Shown one piece after another: positions 1 through 9,819 of a stretch of DNA of 44,367 nt. Below the pieces are notes generated by a model, which was given only the letters and a program-made list of their open reading frames with translations, searched no databases and was not told where the DNA came from. The stretch's first letter is position 1. Every line of letters begins with the position of its first letter. The position numbers were made by a program, and so were the translations under genes. Source of the stretch: Chara braunii (lineage: Eukaryota > Streptophyta > Charophyceae > Charales > Characeae); assembly GCA_003427395.1 (NCBI GenBank), contig BFEA01000024.1, positions 3,518,660 through 3,563,026 on the forward strand. The letters run 5' to 3'.

Positions 1-716
1 CTGAGCTTTCTATCACGTGTGGCATGGTGGGACGGAGCTCTGCCGTTGATGTATTGCGAATCTAACGGTACCAAAATACAGGAGAATAACCTATTAGATT
101 TAGTCATTTTGTAGAATTTTTCTTTGACGTGAAATCCGTTTTGTAGTATGCGTTGGCCCTTTTGGTTTGGGCGAGAAGCCATTTTCCATTGAGAAAACTA
201 CCCTACCGAGGGTAGGGTACATTTCTCAACTGCAGTGCCTTTCCTTTTTCTTGTTTTTTAAGACCTCATTGCATCCTGAAACGGAGGAACTCTGACAACT
301 GTGTTTCGCTGTCTGGCATCAAACTCGTTTCCTTCTTTGGGCAATGAATGCATTTGGCCATCCACGTCGTCCCTGTCCATTTTACAAATGGTGACCTCCA
401 GTCCCCTCACCACGGGGAGTATCCCTTTTTCACGGAGACGTTCACTCCGACTGTTCCAAACATGTTTCATTTCTCCGAGTTACGTTATAAAAAATAAGGA
501 GAAAAGTTGTTTCTAGCATTTTTTTCAGTTTTTTTATTTCTTGTTTCGAATTTATTAATGTCGAAATGACGTCACACCGTTGAGTTTTCTGAACTCAACA
601 ACGGTAGGTGGGACCAGACCCCAGGTGCCAGTGGTGACTGTTTTTATCAGCGTCACTATCACTGGCGGGGTCTTTGTCCAAAAAAAGAAAAAAAAGAAAA
701 AAAAAAAGGATTTGGC
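1..716. other. Gene-free stretch
   Basis: No supportable gene. Short open frames on both strands show no recognisable domain. The only visible structure is an A-rich tract at 680-708 just before the tandem repeat that follows. Confidence 0.6.
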
Positions 717-1103
717 CCGCCGGTTGGAAATGCACCAAATCGGCGCGGCGAATATTTCACGGTCAAAATGATTTATTTATTTATTTTTGTAATATTTTTC
801 CTTACCTAACCTATGGACCCTCAAATTTGCCGACATTTTGATGAATTATTCTGAGCACAAAAAATCGGCAAAGTTGCCGATTGCAAATGGCGGGATTTGA
901 ACCGCCGGTTGGAAATGCAGCAAATCGGCGCGGCGAATATTTCATGGTCAAAAAGATTTTATTATTTTTTTGTAATATTTTTCCCTGAAAGATCAGGACC
1001 TAACCTACGGACCCTCAAATTTGCAGACATTTTGATGAATTTTTCTGAGCACAAAAAATCGGCAAAGTTGCCGCTTGCAAATGGCGGGATTGGACCCGCC
1101 GGT
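717..1103. repeat. Two-unit tandem repeat, 185 and 194 bp
   Basis: The block starting CCGCCGGTTGGAAATGCA at 717 begins again at 902, and a third start appears at 1096. Shared landmarks are the AATCGGCGCGGCGAATATTTC segment, the CAAATTTG..GACATTTTGATGAAT segment and AAAAAATCGGCAAAGTTGCCG. The units differ by point changes and a 9-bp length difference. Each unit junction, read on the minus strand, carries a Pol III B-box-like string (GGTTCAAATCC at the 902 junction, GGGTCCAATCC at 1097), so the repeat may derive from a tRNA-headed retroposon in minus orientation. The inner A box is weak. Confidence 0.85.
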
Positions 1104-1215
1104 GACGAACGGTCGCCGCCCCTCCGTACAGGCCAGCTACGGTTCAGACACACCTGTCAGCTGCCTGACGTCGGATACACTTCAAGAAGAAGCAGTCGCC
1201 AAAACCACCCAGGGA

Positions 1216-1545
1216 CCCAATCCACCTATGTGGTTAGGGCAGTTGCGTATTTCAAATCTGTGTGTGGGTTCAAACCCCAACAACGACTATCGATAGCGAA
1301 CTTCAAAATATTAATGTGTGTGTATGTGGGTGGGTAGAGGTGGGTCACCCTCCACCCTGCTTCCTTTTGTCGGCGCCGACACTGGCGCTTGCCGCCAAAA
1401 CGACACGCCGACCAGGAGACAAAACCAATAACGAAAAACGAATTAAAGAAAGAAAGAAAAACGAATTCAAGAAAGAAAGAAAAAGAAAAACGAATTCAAG
1501 AATATACAAAATCAAAAATTAAAAAAAAGAAAAGAAAAAAGGGGC
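1216..1545 (+). mobile_element. tRNA-derived SINE-like element
   Basis: A tRNA-like head is visible: a D-arm/A-box-like string CACCTATGTGGTTAGGGC from 1223 and a perfect B box GGTTCAAACCC at 1267-1277. The spacing is 44 nt, as between nucleotides 8 and 52 of a tRNA. The B box sits in a T-arm-like hairpin (four of five stem pairs). The element trails into a GAAA-rich stretch (1440-1545) ending in A-rich sequence, as SINE tails do. A genuine tRNA is unlikely because I cannot pair an acceptor stem. The right border is a guess. Confidence 0.5.
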
Positions 1546-1731
1546 CGGGGCACGAAATGACACTTTCTTGCAATCCGACGGCGGGCGCGTTCAGATATTA
1601 ATGCACATCGACGCCCAACGCCCCTCCCTCGATCGCATTCATTCGCCGGCCCGAATCAAAACTTCGGGCCGATTTCAGCGCGCAGCGGAACACGACCTCC
1701 CCCCGCGGGCCCACCGCGCTTAAGGGGTAGG

Positions 1732-1883
1732 ATAATATCTATAGAATGATCTTATATATATATTATATTTATTATTTGTATTATATTTGTATATAATACA
1801 AATAATAAATATAATACATATATAAATATAATATCTATAGAATGATCTTATATATATATTATATTTATTATTTGTATTATATT
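1732..1883. repeat. AT-rich direct repeat enclosing a 24-bp perfect hairpin
   Basis: About 55 bp starting ATAATATCTATAGAATGATC at 1732 recur at 1828 (96-bp offset, essentially identical to 1787/1883). Between the starts lies a perfect inverted repeat: arm 1762-1785, 6-nt loop 1786-1791, arm 1792-1815. The sequence is almost pure A+T. It could be a replication-slippage product, a MITE-like foldback or a matrix-attachment type region; no function is shown. Confidence 0.85.
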
Positions 1884-2446
1884 TATATAGAAAAATATTT
1901 TATATAACTTTAGCTATACATCTGCAAGGAATATGAGTGGGAACGATATACAGACAACCAAGTTGCGAAATCACATATATGTCCGAGCTCGGTCTATTTT
2001 GGGCCACGTTCGGGTTCGGTCACCGAGCCCGAACGGGATGCTACGCAGGTAGAAACCACATGACTGATAATACCAAATCCAGGAAGAATTAAAATATAAC
2101 ATTATTTTGGCTCACTGGCGGAGGGAAGAGCCCGGTAGAGCACGCCGCCGCTCTCGCGATGGATAGGACTTTCTCTTATTCCCTCTAAGAAAGCAATTAC
2201 ATATATAATTACAATCAATCCTTGATGAAGATGTCTACAGATCAGGTCGAAGAGGCGGGCCCCAGCATCAGTACAAGGTTAGATTTGCCTACTAAGGATG
2301 AGCTTACAGAAACAGCACCGCGGATAGTATCCTACTATGAGTGAGCTAGGAGGGGTATTAACATCGTAGACCAGTAAAGATAAGGTCTTTCTCGGACCTC
2401 GAAATTAGGCTGGTGGGAGTGAAAAAATTTCATGCTGCGGACAAGC
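1884..2446. other. Gene-free stretch
   Basis: No gene is supported. An A-box-like TGGCTCACTGG occurs at 2108-2118 but has no B box at tRNA spacing. Confidence 0.55.
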
Positions 2447-2590
2447 CCGAGTCCCAGGTCCAGAGTCCCAGATCCCAGGTCCCAGTCCTGAGTTCCAGGT
2501 CCCAGTCCCAGGTCTCAGTCCTCAGTCCCAGGTCCCAGTCCCAAGTCCCAGGTCTCAGTCCCAAGTCCCAGGTCTCAGTCCCCAAGTCCC
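2447..2590. repeat. Minisatellite built on CCCAGGTC / CCCAGTC
   Basis: About 145 bp composed of interleaved short units such as CCCAGGTCCCAGT, CCCAGGTCTCAGT and CCCAAGTCCCAGG. The open frame through it encodes only a low-complexity SQSQV-type peptide and is not taken as a gene. Confidence 0.9.
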
Positions 2591-5356
2591 ATTTTATGTT
2601 CCATTAGTGGTTCAGCCACTTGTACAGTACTCACGAATACTCTAAAAGAGTAGTTTTCGTTTGGACCATGGTTTCAGAGGCCATGGCAGGCTAGTTAAGT
2701 AGATTGTGGTAGGAAGTCCCTACAAGATAACAGTTATGGGTTGAGGAGTCTGTCTTTAGAAGGCACCATAGATTTCAGCTCTGGTCACCAGATTTGTTAG
2801 CCCAGGTATCAGTCCACCCAAGCATCCAGATCCAAGGAGAGTCTGTAAGCTTCCAGAAGCAGCAAACGAAGGCAAGGGGACCTACCCATAACCAACAGAA
2901 GATGTCTGGAAGGCCGACAGCAACTATAAGAGTCCCGCAGCACCAACAGTCGGGGATATCTGTTCATTTGCACATGTTGCTGAAGCGCTGCTGGTTGCTT
3001 GTGCGATAGGGCGACGTGGATGGGGGGTTGACGCTGTAGGAGCAAGCGTCTGGCAGGATAGAAGGCAGCCATAGCTGCAGAGGTCTGAGGTGGAGCCATA
3101 CGGGCATATTCAGGGTTTGATCCTAGCAGAGATAAGAGTGAGAGAGAGAACAGTGAGGTGCGCGATAGAAGTTTTGAGGGGGAGAGGAAGAGGGAGAGAC
3201 ACTGGGGAGGAAGGAAGTCGGGTTCATACCTGAATTGTATCGCAGTTCTTGTGAGTGGCAGAGCCGTGTGGGGAAACCGAACTCTTTCATTTGTATAATA
3301 TATCAGTTGAGCGGTGTTTTCTTGGTGTCTTGGTTTGAGCCTCATCTTTGCAGTGTGGTGTGAACTCTCACGTGAATGTTCTGTTTGTGGGTTGCTGAGT
3401 TTCGGTGCTGAGTTGAAGGTTCATTGCAGAAGAGCACATGCAGATAATGGAGGGTTATCTCCCTGCCCTCGCACATCCATCAGGGATGGACTTCGGTAAC
3501 CCTGTGATATGCTCCTTCGGGTTGGTGATCCAGCAATGAGAGGCAATCATTGCACTTAGAGGTGATTATTGAGCCCCAGCATGTAGCACCTAACTCACAA
3601 GTGAAGCCATCCGGAAAATATCTGTTCAGGGACAGACTAAGACTTTAAATCCTGCTGAATATATAATGGGGTTAGGTGGGACCCAATTTTCCTAGAAAAC
3701 AAACTTCAAAAGAATCGGTAGCGTTGTACTTTTGTTTGAGGACAGCCCACAAAATTTCATGACGATGTGGAGTATTGACGATTCCTTTCTGTTTGTTGTC
3801 TGGAATTCTGCCAGATGAGGAGGAAAGGTATTGGGCTGGATCAGGTGTATGATGCTCGAGCATTGCGGGTGATTGTTGGTGATGGAGGTGGTAGATGGCA
3901 TGTGCAAGCCGTGGAAGGCTGCTATCATCTTCTCAGTATTGTACATAGGTGAGGCTGATGCAGATGTAGGCTCCTGTGCGTCAATTGCATGAGGAGTGCC
4001 CAACTGCGCACATACAAATGCTTGTTATGTGTGACAGTGGGTTGAACGTTGTAAACAAGATTACATGCCCCTACCTGAATTTCAGTATGCCACTGGCAAG
4101 GGACATAGGAGGAAAATAGAGAAGAGGAAGGGCAAAGGAGATGAGTTGATCCTTGTGCATGTTCAAGATAGAACTCTTTGCATCTCTTTCATCTGCATTA
4201 GAAATCATGCACGGTATGACCATGAACAGGGAGAGAAAAGTCATCTTCTTCCACTCCCAATCACTCTCCCAAGTCAATGAAAGCCACAAAAGCCCCGAAC
4301 CTTCAAGTCAATTTGCATCATCTGTCTCCCACACTCCCGTTCGCTCTGTCGAAGTCAATGAGATACATCCAGGCCAAATGGCCAAACAAAATAACAATTA
4401 TATCATGCCATCGTGGAAGCAGGTGTGAAGGTGAGGTGGGAGACGAATGGGGCAGTGGTTGTTGCTCAGGGAAACACTTCCTCTCCATCTCTCTCCGTTA
4501 CTATGCCTCAGCGTCTCACTGATGCAATCCTGGCCTTGCAATCCACCCGCTTCCATTACACTAGGTGCTTGGAAGGCAAAGTGCAGCTATGGTTGCTATG
4601 ATGAAGCCCAGCCTGATGTGGCATGCAGCTGAGGCTGCTAACTGGTTGGATGTTAAAGTGCAGCTATATCTGCCATGATGAAGCATAGGCTTGTGTGTAT
4701 GCAGCTAAGGCGGCCCGGCTCTCTGAAGCCCGCCACGGGATACTGTGATGAGCACTGTGTCGTCGTCTAGTTGACATGGGAAGCTCTGAACCAATGGCTG
4801 GTCCTGCCTACCAACAAGTCCTCTGGCGGCTGTTGCCCTTGTGTCGCCACTGACTCTAATCTTCACTGACCCTTCCCAGCGGAAAGAAATTCCTTGGCCC
4901 TCATCACGCTCCTTCTATTCAGCCAAAGGGCGCCTGACCAGCATTGATTGCTCTCTGTGATGGGAGGACTGACTGTCAGCTTGCTTTCTCATGAATTCCT
5001 CTCAGGTTCCACACTGAACCTGCCAGTTATAACTTTTCACAACAAGAATCCTGAGATAGACTTCGACGTGCTGTGCCTGTATCTGCTCTTGACAGCCTTG
5101 CCCCCTTTAATCGTCTCATACTTGATGACGACTTCAGCTCTCACCATCTCTGTCGTGTAGGACTCTGAGATATCTCTCATGTTCTGCCTTCACTGCACTG
5201 GATCCGAGTTATGCCAGTCTTTCCATCGTGGCCTGTTGTCACGAATGTCGGCCACCTTGCCTCTGGCCAACCAGATCTTCATGAAGCAAAAAGGAGTTCT
5301 TATGCTGATCTCGTAGCATAACACCCAATGGAAGAGTTAGTGAACCCTGGGCCTCG
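2591..5356. other. Gene-free stretch, part LTR-leader-like
   Basis: No supportable gene. The part at about 3050-3480 resembles the transcribed leaders of LTRs elsewhere here: it has GCCATAGC at 3068-3075 and a TTCAGGG..GATCCT..GAGAGTGAG-type stretch near 3108-3150 like that at 30650-30690, followed by GA-rich sequence. It may be an old LTR remnant. The rest shows nothing recognisable. Confidence 0.5.
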
Positions 5357-5610
5357 CTTGGCCTTTCCTCACCCTTTTGTATTCCTCTATTAGTTCTGGG
5401 TCCACCCCTACCTGCATCTGGTTGGGCAGATGGCAGGTTCATCTCTTGATCCATTGGCTGACTCAGAGAGTGAGTCATCCCTGTTGCTTGGCCTCTCCTT
5501 ATCCCTTTGTGTTCCTCTCTCAGTTCTGGGTCCACCCCTACCAGCATGGATGCCAGAGTGTGGCTCAATCTCTTCGCTCATTTGCTGACTCAGGAAGTGA
5601 GTCTGATCCA
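5357..5610. repeat. Two-unit 130-bp tandem repeat
   Basis: The unit beginning CTTGGCCT at 5357 recurs at 5487. Landmarks in both copies are AGTTCTGGGTCCACCCCTACC and TTGCTGACTCAG / TGGCTGACTCAG followed by GTGAG. The copies are diverged, so the duplication is old. Open frames across it are low value. Confidence 0.8.
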
Positions 5611-6149
5611 TGTCTGAAACCTTCAATCCTGTTAGGATAATGCTAGAAAAGCCTAGGTACCGGGCAGTAAGTCTGGAATAAGACAAAGGTTGGATATAGC
5701 AGCAAAGGCAAGAGTGACCACCAGGCGCAGATTAATGCAAACAGTTGAAAAAGCTTACGTAGCACTGCTAGTCTCTGTGCAACGTGCAGGATTCTGGAGC
5801 TAAAATTTGCTCTCTCTTGTGCTGCCTGCCATAATCACAGAAAGGTAAACAGGCACACTCCAAACAGAAACTAGTGAGATTACAAAGTTAGACCAATTAC
5901 CTTCACAACCTTACATTGTTTTGTTTTCTTTGTTGTTCTGACAGATCCCTGAGGGAACGCAGATAGAAAGCCAAAAAAGATGCTTCTGACAAGTTGATCC
6001 CCGACATCGAATCCACTTAGATAAAGTCTGAACTGGCTGTCTGCTGGATGTAAGTAATGGGAAATTATAAGGGCAGTGTCTAATCTGTTGTTCAGGTAAT
6101 CTTGTGGTGCCTGTCCATGAACTCACTACAGCTTATTTATGTCTCTTGC

Positions 6150-6150
<1 letters not shown>
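5611..6150. other. Gene-free stretch
   Basis: Nothing recognisable on either strand. Confidence 0.5.

Positions 6151-6195
<45 letters not shown>
6151..6195. repeat. (TG)n microsatellite
   Basis: An uninterrupted TG dinucleotide run of about 45 bp. Confidence 0.98.
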
Positions 6196-6197
<2 letters not shown>

Positions 6198-6699
6198 TGT
6201 GACTGTGTGAGATTGCCATGTGTAATTGTATGAGGGGTGTTGGAATCACCTACTGCAGTCTGTGGCCTCCAATTTGTGGCGAGTTTGATGACTACATCGT
6301 TAATCCAAAGCCTAGTGGATATCAGGTATACATGACACCTATTGGAATTCTCTCAGATATTCTTGATTGCTAATTTGCTACATTACAGAGTCAAAAGTGG
6401 GTTCTTGAGGCTCGCCATCTACACTGCCACAGTCTGCCAGAGTAATCTGAAGTGTTTTGCTAGGAAAATGAGAGATAGCGATATGACAAATCCAGAATGC
6501 AAAATCACATTGAAAGCCAGCAAGTCCAACACTGTCCAGAAATCAGAAGTGCACTGATATTCCACAACCGGAGAACCAAAGCACTGAATCCGAATGTCAA
6601 TGAGAGCATACTCTCGCCAACACCAACATATGTATCCAGAGTCCTTCCTCCTACTTGGCGATAAGCGTCCAGACTACTATCACACAGCCTACTAGCAGC
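6196..6699. other. Gene-free stretch
   Basis: No gene is supported. It sits left of an LTR fragment and does not resemble the corresponding part (30450-30865) of the related solo LTR, so the LTR copy at 6700-7326 seems truncated here. Confidence 0.5.
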
Positions 6700-7326
6700 C
6701 TGGGCCAAAATGTATGAGTCCCGGGTCCAGAAAGTTCCCAAACCGCGTGGGCCACAGGCCCAAACCGTGTGTGGCCCAGGCCCAAACCGTGTGGGGCCCA
6801 GGCCCAAACCGTGTGGGGCCCAGGCCCAAACCGTGTGGGGCCCAGGCCTGGAAGCTTCCAGGCTGCGAAAGCCTGGCAGTCCCAACGCGTAGGCCTTCTG
6901 GGCCAAAACGCGTGGGCTGCTGGGCCCCAAAACACGTTTTCTGGAGTCTTCTCCAGAACGCATGGGCCTCCCTGTTCCCCACGTGCAGCCCCTTCCTTTG
7001 GTACTTGCTGACTGGACTGGCCTACAGGGACCTACGGACTTCTAGAACCTACAGACCAACAAACAGACTGTAGGCCGACAGTAGACTTAGGTAGAGACTT
7101 CTAGAACAGACCCTTTCTAGGTCTACTGGAACAGTCCTAACTACTAACCTACAGACCTAGGGATCAAGTCCTATACAGATCACTGGGTCTATGTACAGGG
7201 TACATGGTAGGTCTAGGGATCGAATCTCACTCAGCACACAGGGTCAATGTACAAGGTTCGGGCACAGGTATAGAGATCGAATCTCTCTGTCCACAAATGT
7301 TGTGTCAACTAGGTGAAACCGTTTCA
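6700..7326 (-). mobile_element. Truncated LTR fragment, relative of the solo LTR at 29912-30865
   Basis: Read on the minus strand from 7326 it begins TGAAACGGTTTCACC and continues through the same ordered landmarks as 29912-30330 on the plus strand: ATTCGATCC blocks, CTGTACATAGRCCCAGTGATC, GGTACTTGCTGACTGG in reverse, CCCCACGTGCAGCCCC and the ACACGTTTTGG family. It therefore represents the U3-side end of that LTR in opposite orientation. The TG end abuts gypsy integrase coding sequence at 7327, which marks the insertion point. The TATA-bearing half is not recognisable. Confidence 0.75.
6737..6846. repeat. Five-unit 22-bp minisatellite
   Basis: Units start CCCAAACCG at 6737, 6759, 6781, 6803 and 6825; the last three are the most uniform. 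Degenerate relatives (AAAACGCGTGGGC, AAAACACGTTTTC) follow to about 6960. It lies inside the U3 part of the LTR fragment; the solo LTR copy has only a few degenerate units there. Confidence 0.95.
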
Positions 7327-8386
7327 GGGTCGTTCCCCAAGCACAAGAGCGGTGTGGATGGGATTCTCACGGTGGTCGACCGACTCACCAAGTTCGCCAT
7401 GTTCTTGCGTTGCCGCTATCATGCCAAGGCACTGGAATTGGTCGAGGTTCTCTACGCCGGTTGGATTCGAACGAAGGGTTACCCCAAGGAAATCGTTTGC
7501 GACCACGACACTCGGTTCATGTCCGATTTTTGGTTGGCGCTCATCAAACGATGGGGCTCATCTCTCAAGCCGAGTTCGGCTTGCCACCCCCAAACCGATG
7601 GCCAAACGGAGAGAGCGCATTAGACCGCACAGGTTCTCCTTCGCACTCTCATCCGCCCCGACCAAAAGGATTGGGTTGAGGGGCTGTCGGATGTCAAGTT
7701 GGCATACAACTCGTCCATTCATTCGGCTATCGGGATGTCGCTCTTTGAGTTCGAACACGGCTCGTCGGTCACTTCGCTGTTGGACACCATCATTCCATGG
7801 ACGACCGAGAGCGACAACCATCTTCTTTTTTTGCGTCGGATGCAAGAGCTACTTGTCAAGGCACACGACCAGATGGCAAAAACGCAGCAACGCATGAGAC
7901 AACAGGCCAATCGCCAGCGTCTTCCTTGTCCATTCCGCGTCGGCGATCTCGTATGGGTCTCCGCCACAAAATTCAGCCTCGAACAAGATATCTCGCAAGC
8001 TCCTCTTGAAATGGATGAGGCCCTGGCCAATCGTGGCACCCGCTGGGAATGCACCCGAAGGACCTTCATTTGTCATTCAGGTGCCCGCCCGCTTGCCCGT
8101 CTACCTGGTCTTTCATTGCTCCTAGTTGGCTCTTTTCACGCCAGCGGAACATGTTGACTTCCCCGGGCGACGATTGCAAGACCCACCCTCTATGGATGGT
8201 TTCCAAGAGGTCGGCGACATCATCGTCCAACGACGCTATGGCAACAGGCCGACTGAGTACTTAGTACATTTTGCATACGGCACCCATAAAACTGACCATT
8301 GGTTGACCCGTGCGAAACTTCAAGCAACAACTTCGGATGTTCTCGCACGCTACAAACGCAAGTTGCAAGGCAAGCCAGCATCTTGA
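7327..8386 (+). pseudogene. Ty3/gypsy integrase-chromodomain pol remnant
   Basis: This is the 3' end of a retrotransposon polyprotein that would insert cDNA into chromatin. The integrase core begins abruptly at GSFPKHKSGVDGIL, shows VVDRLTKFAMF, then VCDHDTRFMSDFW (second acidic residue) and HPQTDGQTER (glutamate of the DDE triad). The first catalytic aspartate is missing because the left side is cut by the LTR at 7326. An in-frame TAG at 7621 interrupts it; the same frame continues with LIRPDQKDW and LAYNSSIHSAIG. A frameshift near 8000-8130 separates this from a chromodomain-like tail (EVGDIIVQRRYG, YLVHFAYG..HWLTRAKLQ) ending at 8386. Family assignment is firm; it is not functional. Confidence 0.9.
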
Positions 8387-8458
8387 GCTCCACATCGCGC
8401 TCACGTCCAGGTTCCACCTTCAGATCGTCAGCTTCGCCCTCGAACCGGCTCGACTTCA

Positions 8459-8471
8459 TAAGGAGGGAGGG
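8459..8471 (+). other. Candidate polypurine tract
   Basis: AAGGAGGGAGGGG lies about 70 nt after the chromodomain stop, where a gypsy plus-strand primer tract and 3' LTR start are expected. The following bases are TCTTACATG, so a canonical TG start is not clear. Confidence 0.4.
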
Positions 8472-9144
8472 GTCTTACATGCTGCCCTTGCACACGGGCC
8501 CCACTTGAGGGCCCCGACGGTTGCTAAGGGCCCCCCAGGCCACGGGCCATCCAGCACGCACCCTGGAGGCCCACGGCGGCCGTTTGGCCACAGGTACCGG
8601 CAGTTGTCCGTTCAGACGTCGTTTCGAACTGCAGGTCCAGACGTCGTTTCGGACTGTAGGTCCAACGCGACGACTTGGGCCAGGTACATAGGGACAAGGC
8701 CACTTTCAGGCCAGGCGCGTTTTGGCCCCTCGCTGCATCAGCAGCGAGGTCTGGATACCCGGTAGGGGCCCAGACCAAGCAGGCCGTTTGAGGCTAAAAC
8801 TTGAGGCACGCCTAACAGGCCCAGCGCTACTTATAGCTGGGCTGAGGCTGGGTACAAAACAGTTCGAGTAGCTCACTTCTAGAGCGACACGCTGCTGGCT
8901 GAGCGTTGTGCTGTTTAGCGCCACACTGCTAAGTTGGAGGCTGAACACCGAGAGGCAAAGGGGCGGAGGCCATACCTGCATTAGGGACTTACCTGGCGCC
9001 ATAGCTGGGACTTCCTGGGCGCCCGCGACCTGCATACGACGACCATGGGACGACAGTCAGCTCGGCGGTAGCACTGGCAGGTGAGACAACGAGGAAGGCG
9101 ACTTCTTCATCTTCTTCATCAGTCTCCCCTCGTCTCCCTTTGTC

Positions 9145-9169
9145 CTTCTTCTTCTTCTTCTTCTTCTTC
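9145..9169. repeat. (CTT)n microsatellite
   Basis: Eight CTT units following a looser CTTCATCTT stretch. Confidence 0.95.
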
Positions 9170-9175
9170 ATCGGA

Positions 9176-9178
<3 letters not shown>

Positions 9179-9239
<61 letters not shown>
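9179..9239. repeat. (GA)n microsatellite
   Basis: About 30 uninterrupted GA units, directly after the CTT tract. The open frame through it (9081-9722) encodes only an RERE repeat and is not taken as a gene. Confidence 0.98.
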
Positions 9240-9241
<2 letters not shown>

Positions 9242-9819
9242 TACATGCAGAGGATACAAGCAGCGGTTACTGTGGGCAGAGTGCCCACGATCTGATTCGA
9301 CATTGTTGAGGCAGACATTGGTTGAGCATCGGCACGAGACTATTTTTGGACTTCGCTATTGCGATCTCGGTCTTCTCCCTCGCCCCCATCTTCGTCTCGC
9401 CTCTCCCTCATCTCTCCTTTGTGGTACCTCCCCATGCGTGTGTGTACAAAGGAGGGACCTTTCTTCCATGTGTGCGGTCCCTCCTCTTCCTCTCACATGT
9501 GTGGTGTATGATGGGATGTTGCGTCAGTTGCGGTCAGGTCAGGACTTATCTTTGAGTCTTCCGTCGCGGTACTATGTGCCACTTTGTATGTGTCATGATG
9601 TACGTTGCCTGTTGATGTTCCACTTACATTGCATTGTCCATTCAGTCCTTTTCATCACATTGCGGATCCTTGGCTCTACATACATTGCCCAACTGGGAAT
9701 GTATATGTCTTGCGAACTGTGAAACCTCCAGATAGAGCAAAACATATTTATTTTATGTCCACTTGTTTTTGTACCTAATTAGTAAGCGGTAAGTCCTACT
9801 TTGGAGTGGGGGCGTGACA

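Larger units (their letters stand above)
8472..9819 (+). mobile_element. Probable 3' LTR of the first gypsy remnant
   Basis: The position after a gypsy pol and polypurine tract, a TTATAGCTGGG TATA-like site near 8831, leader-like sequence with GCCATAGC at 8998, and an end GGGGGCGTGACA at 9819 are consistent with a long LTR. Alternatively, the minus-strand reading TGTCACGCCCCC at 9819 is a common plant LTR start, which would make this an LTR of another, minus-strand element. Both borders are uncertain. Confidence 0.35.

Noticed and set aside
897-1337. 146-codon open frame
   Set aside because: It spans the tandem repeat and the tRNA-like head, has no domain and an unnatural composition; chance frame.
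2809-3345. 178-codon open frame on the minus strand
   Set aside because: Serine/leucine-rich translation of a purine-rich leader-like region; no homology recognised.
6234-7330. Left border of the LTR copy at 6234 (TGTTGGAATC) with a GGGT target duplicate
   Set aside because: The flanking bases do not match and 6234-6700 shows no similarity to the solo LTR's other half.
9081-9722. 213-codon open frame
   Set aside because: Carried by the CTT and GA microsatellites (poly-Ser, RERE); no domain.
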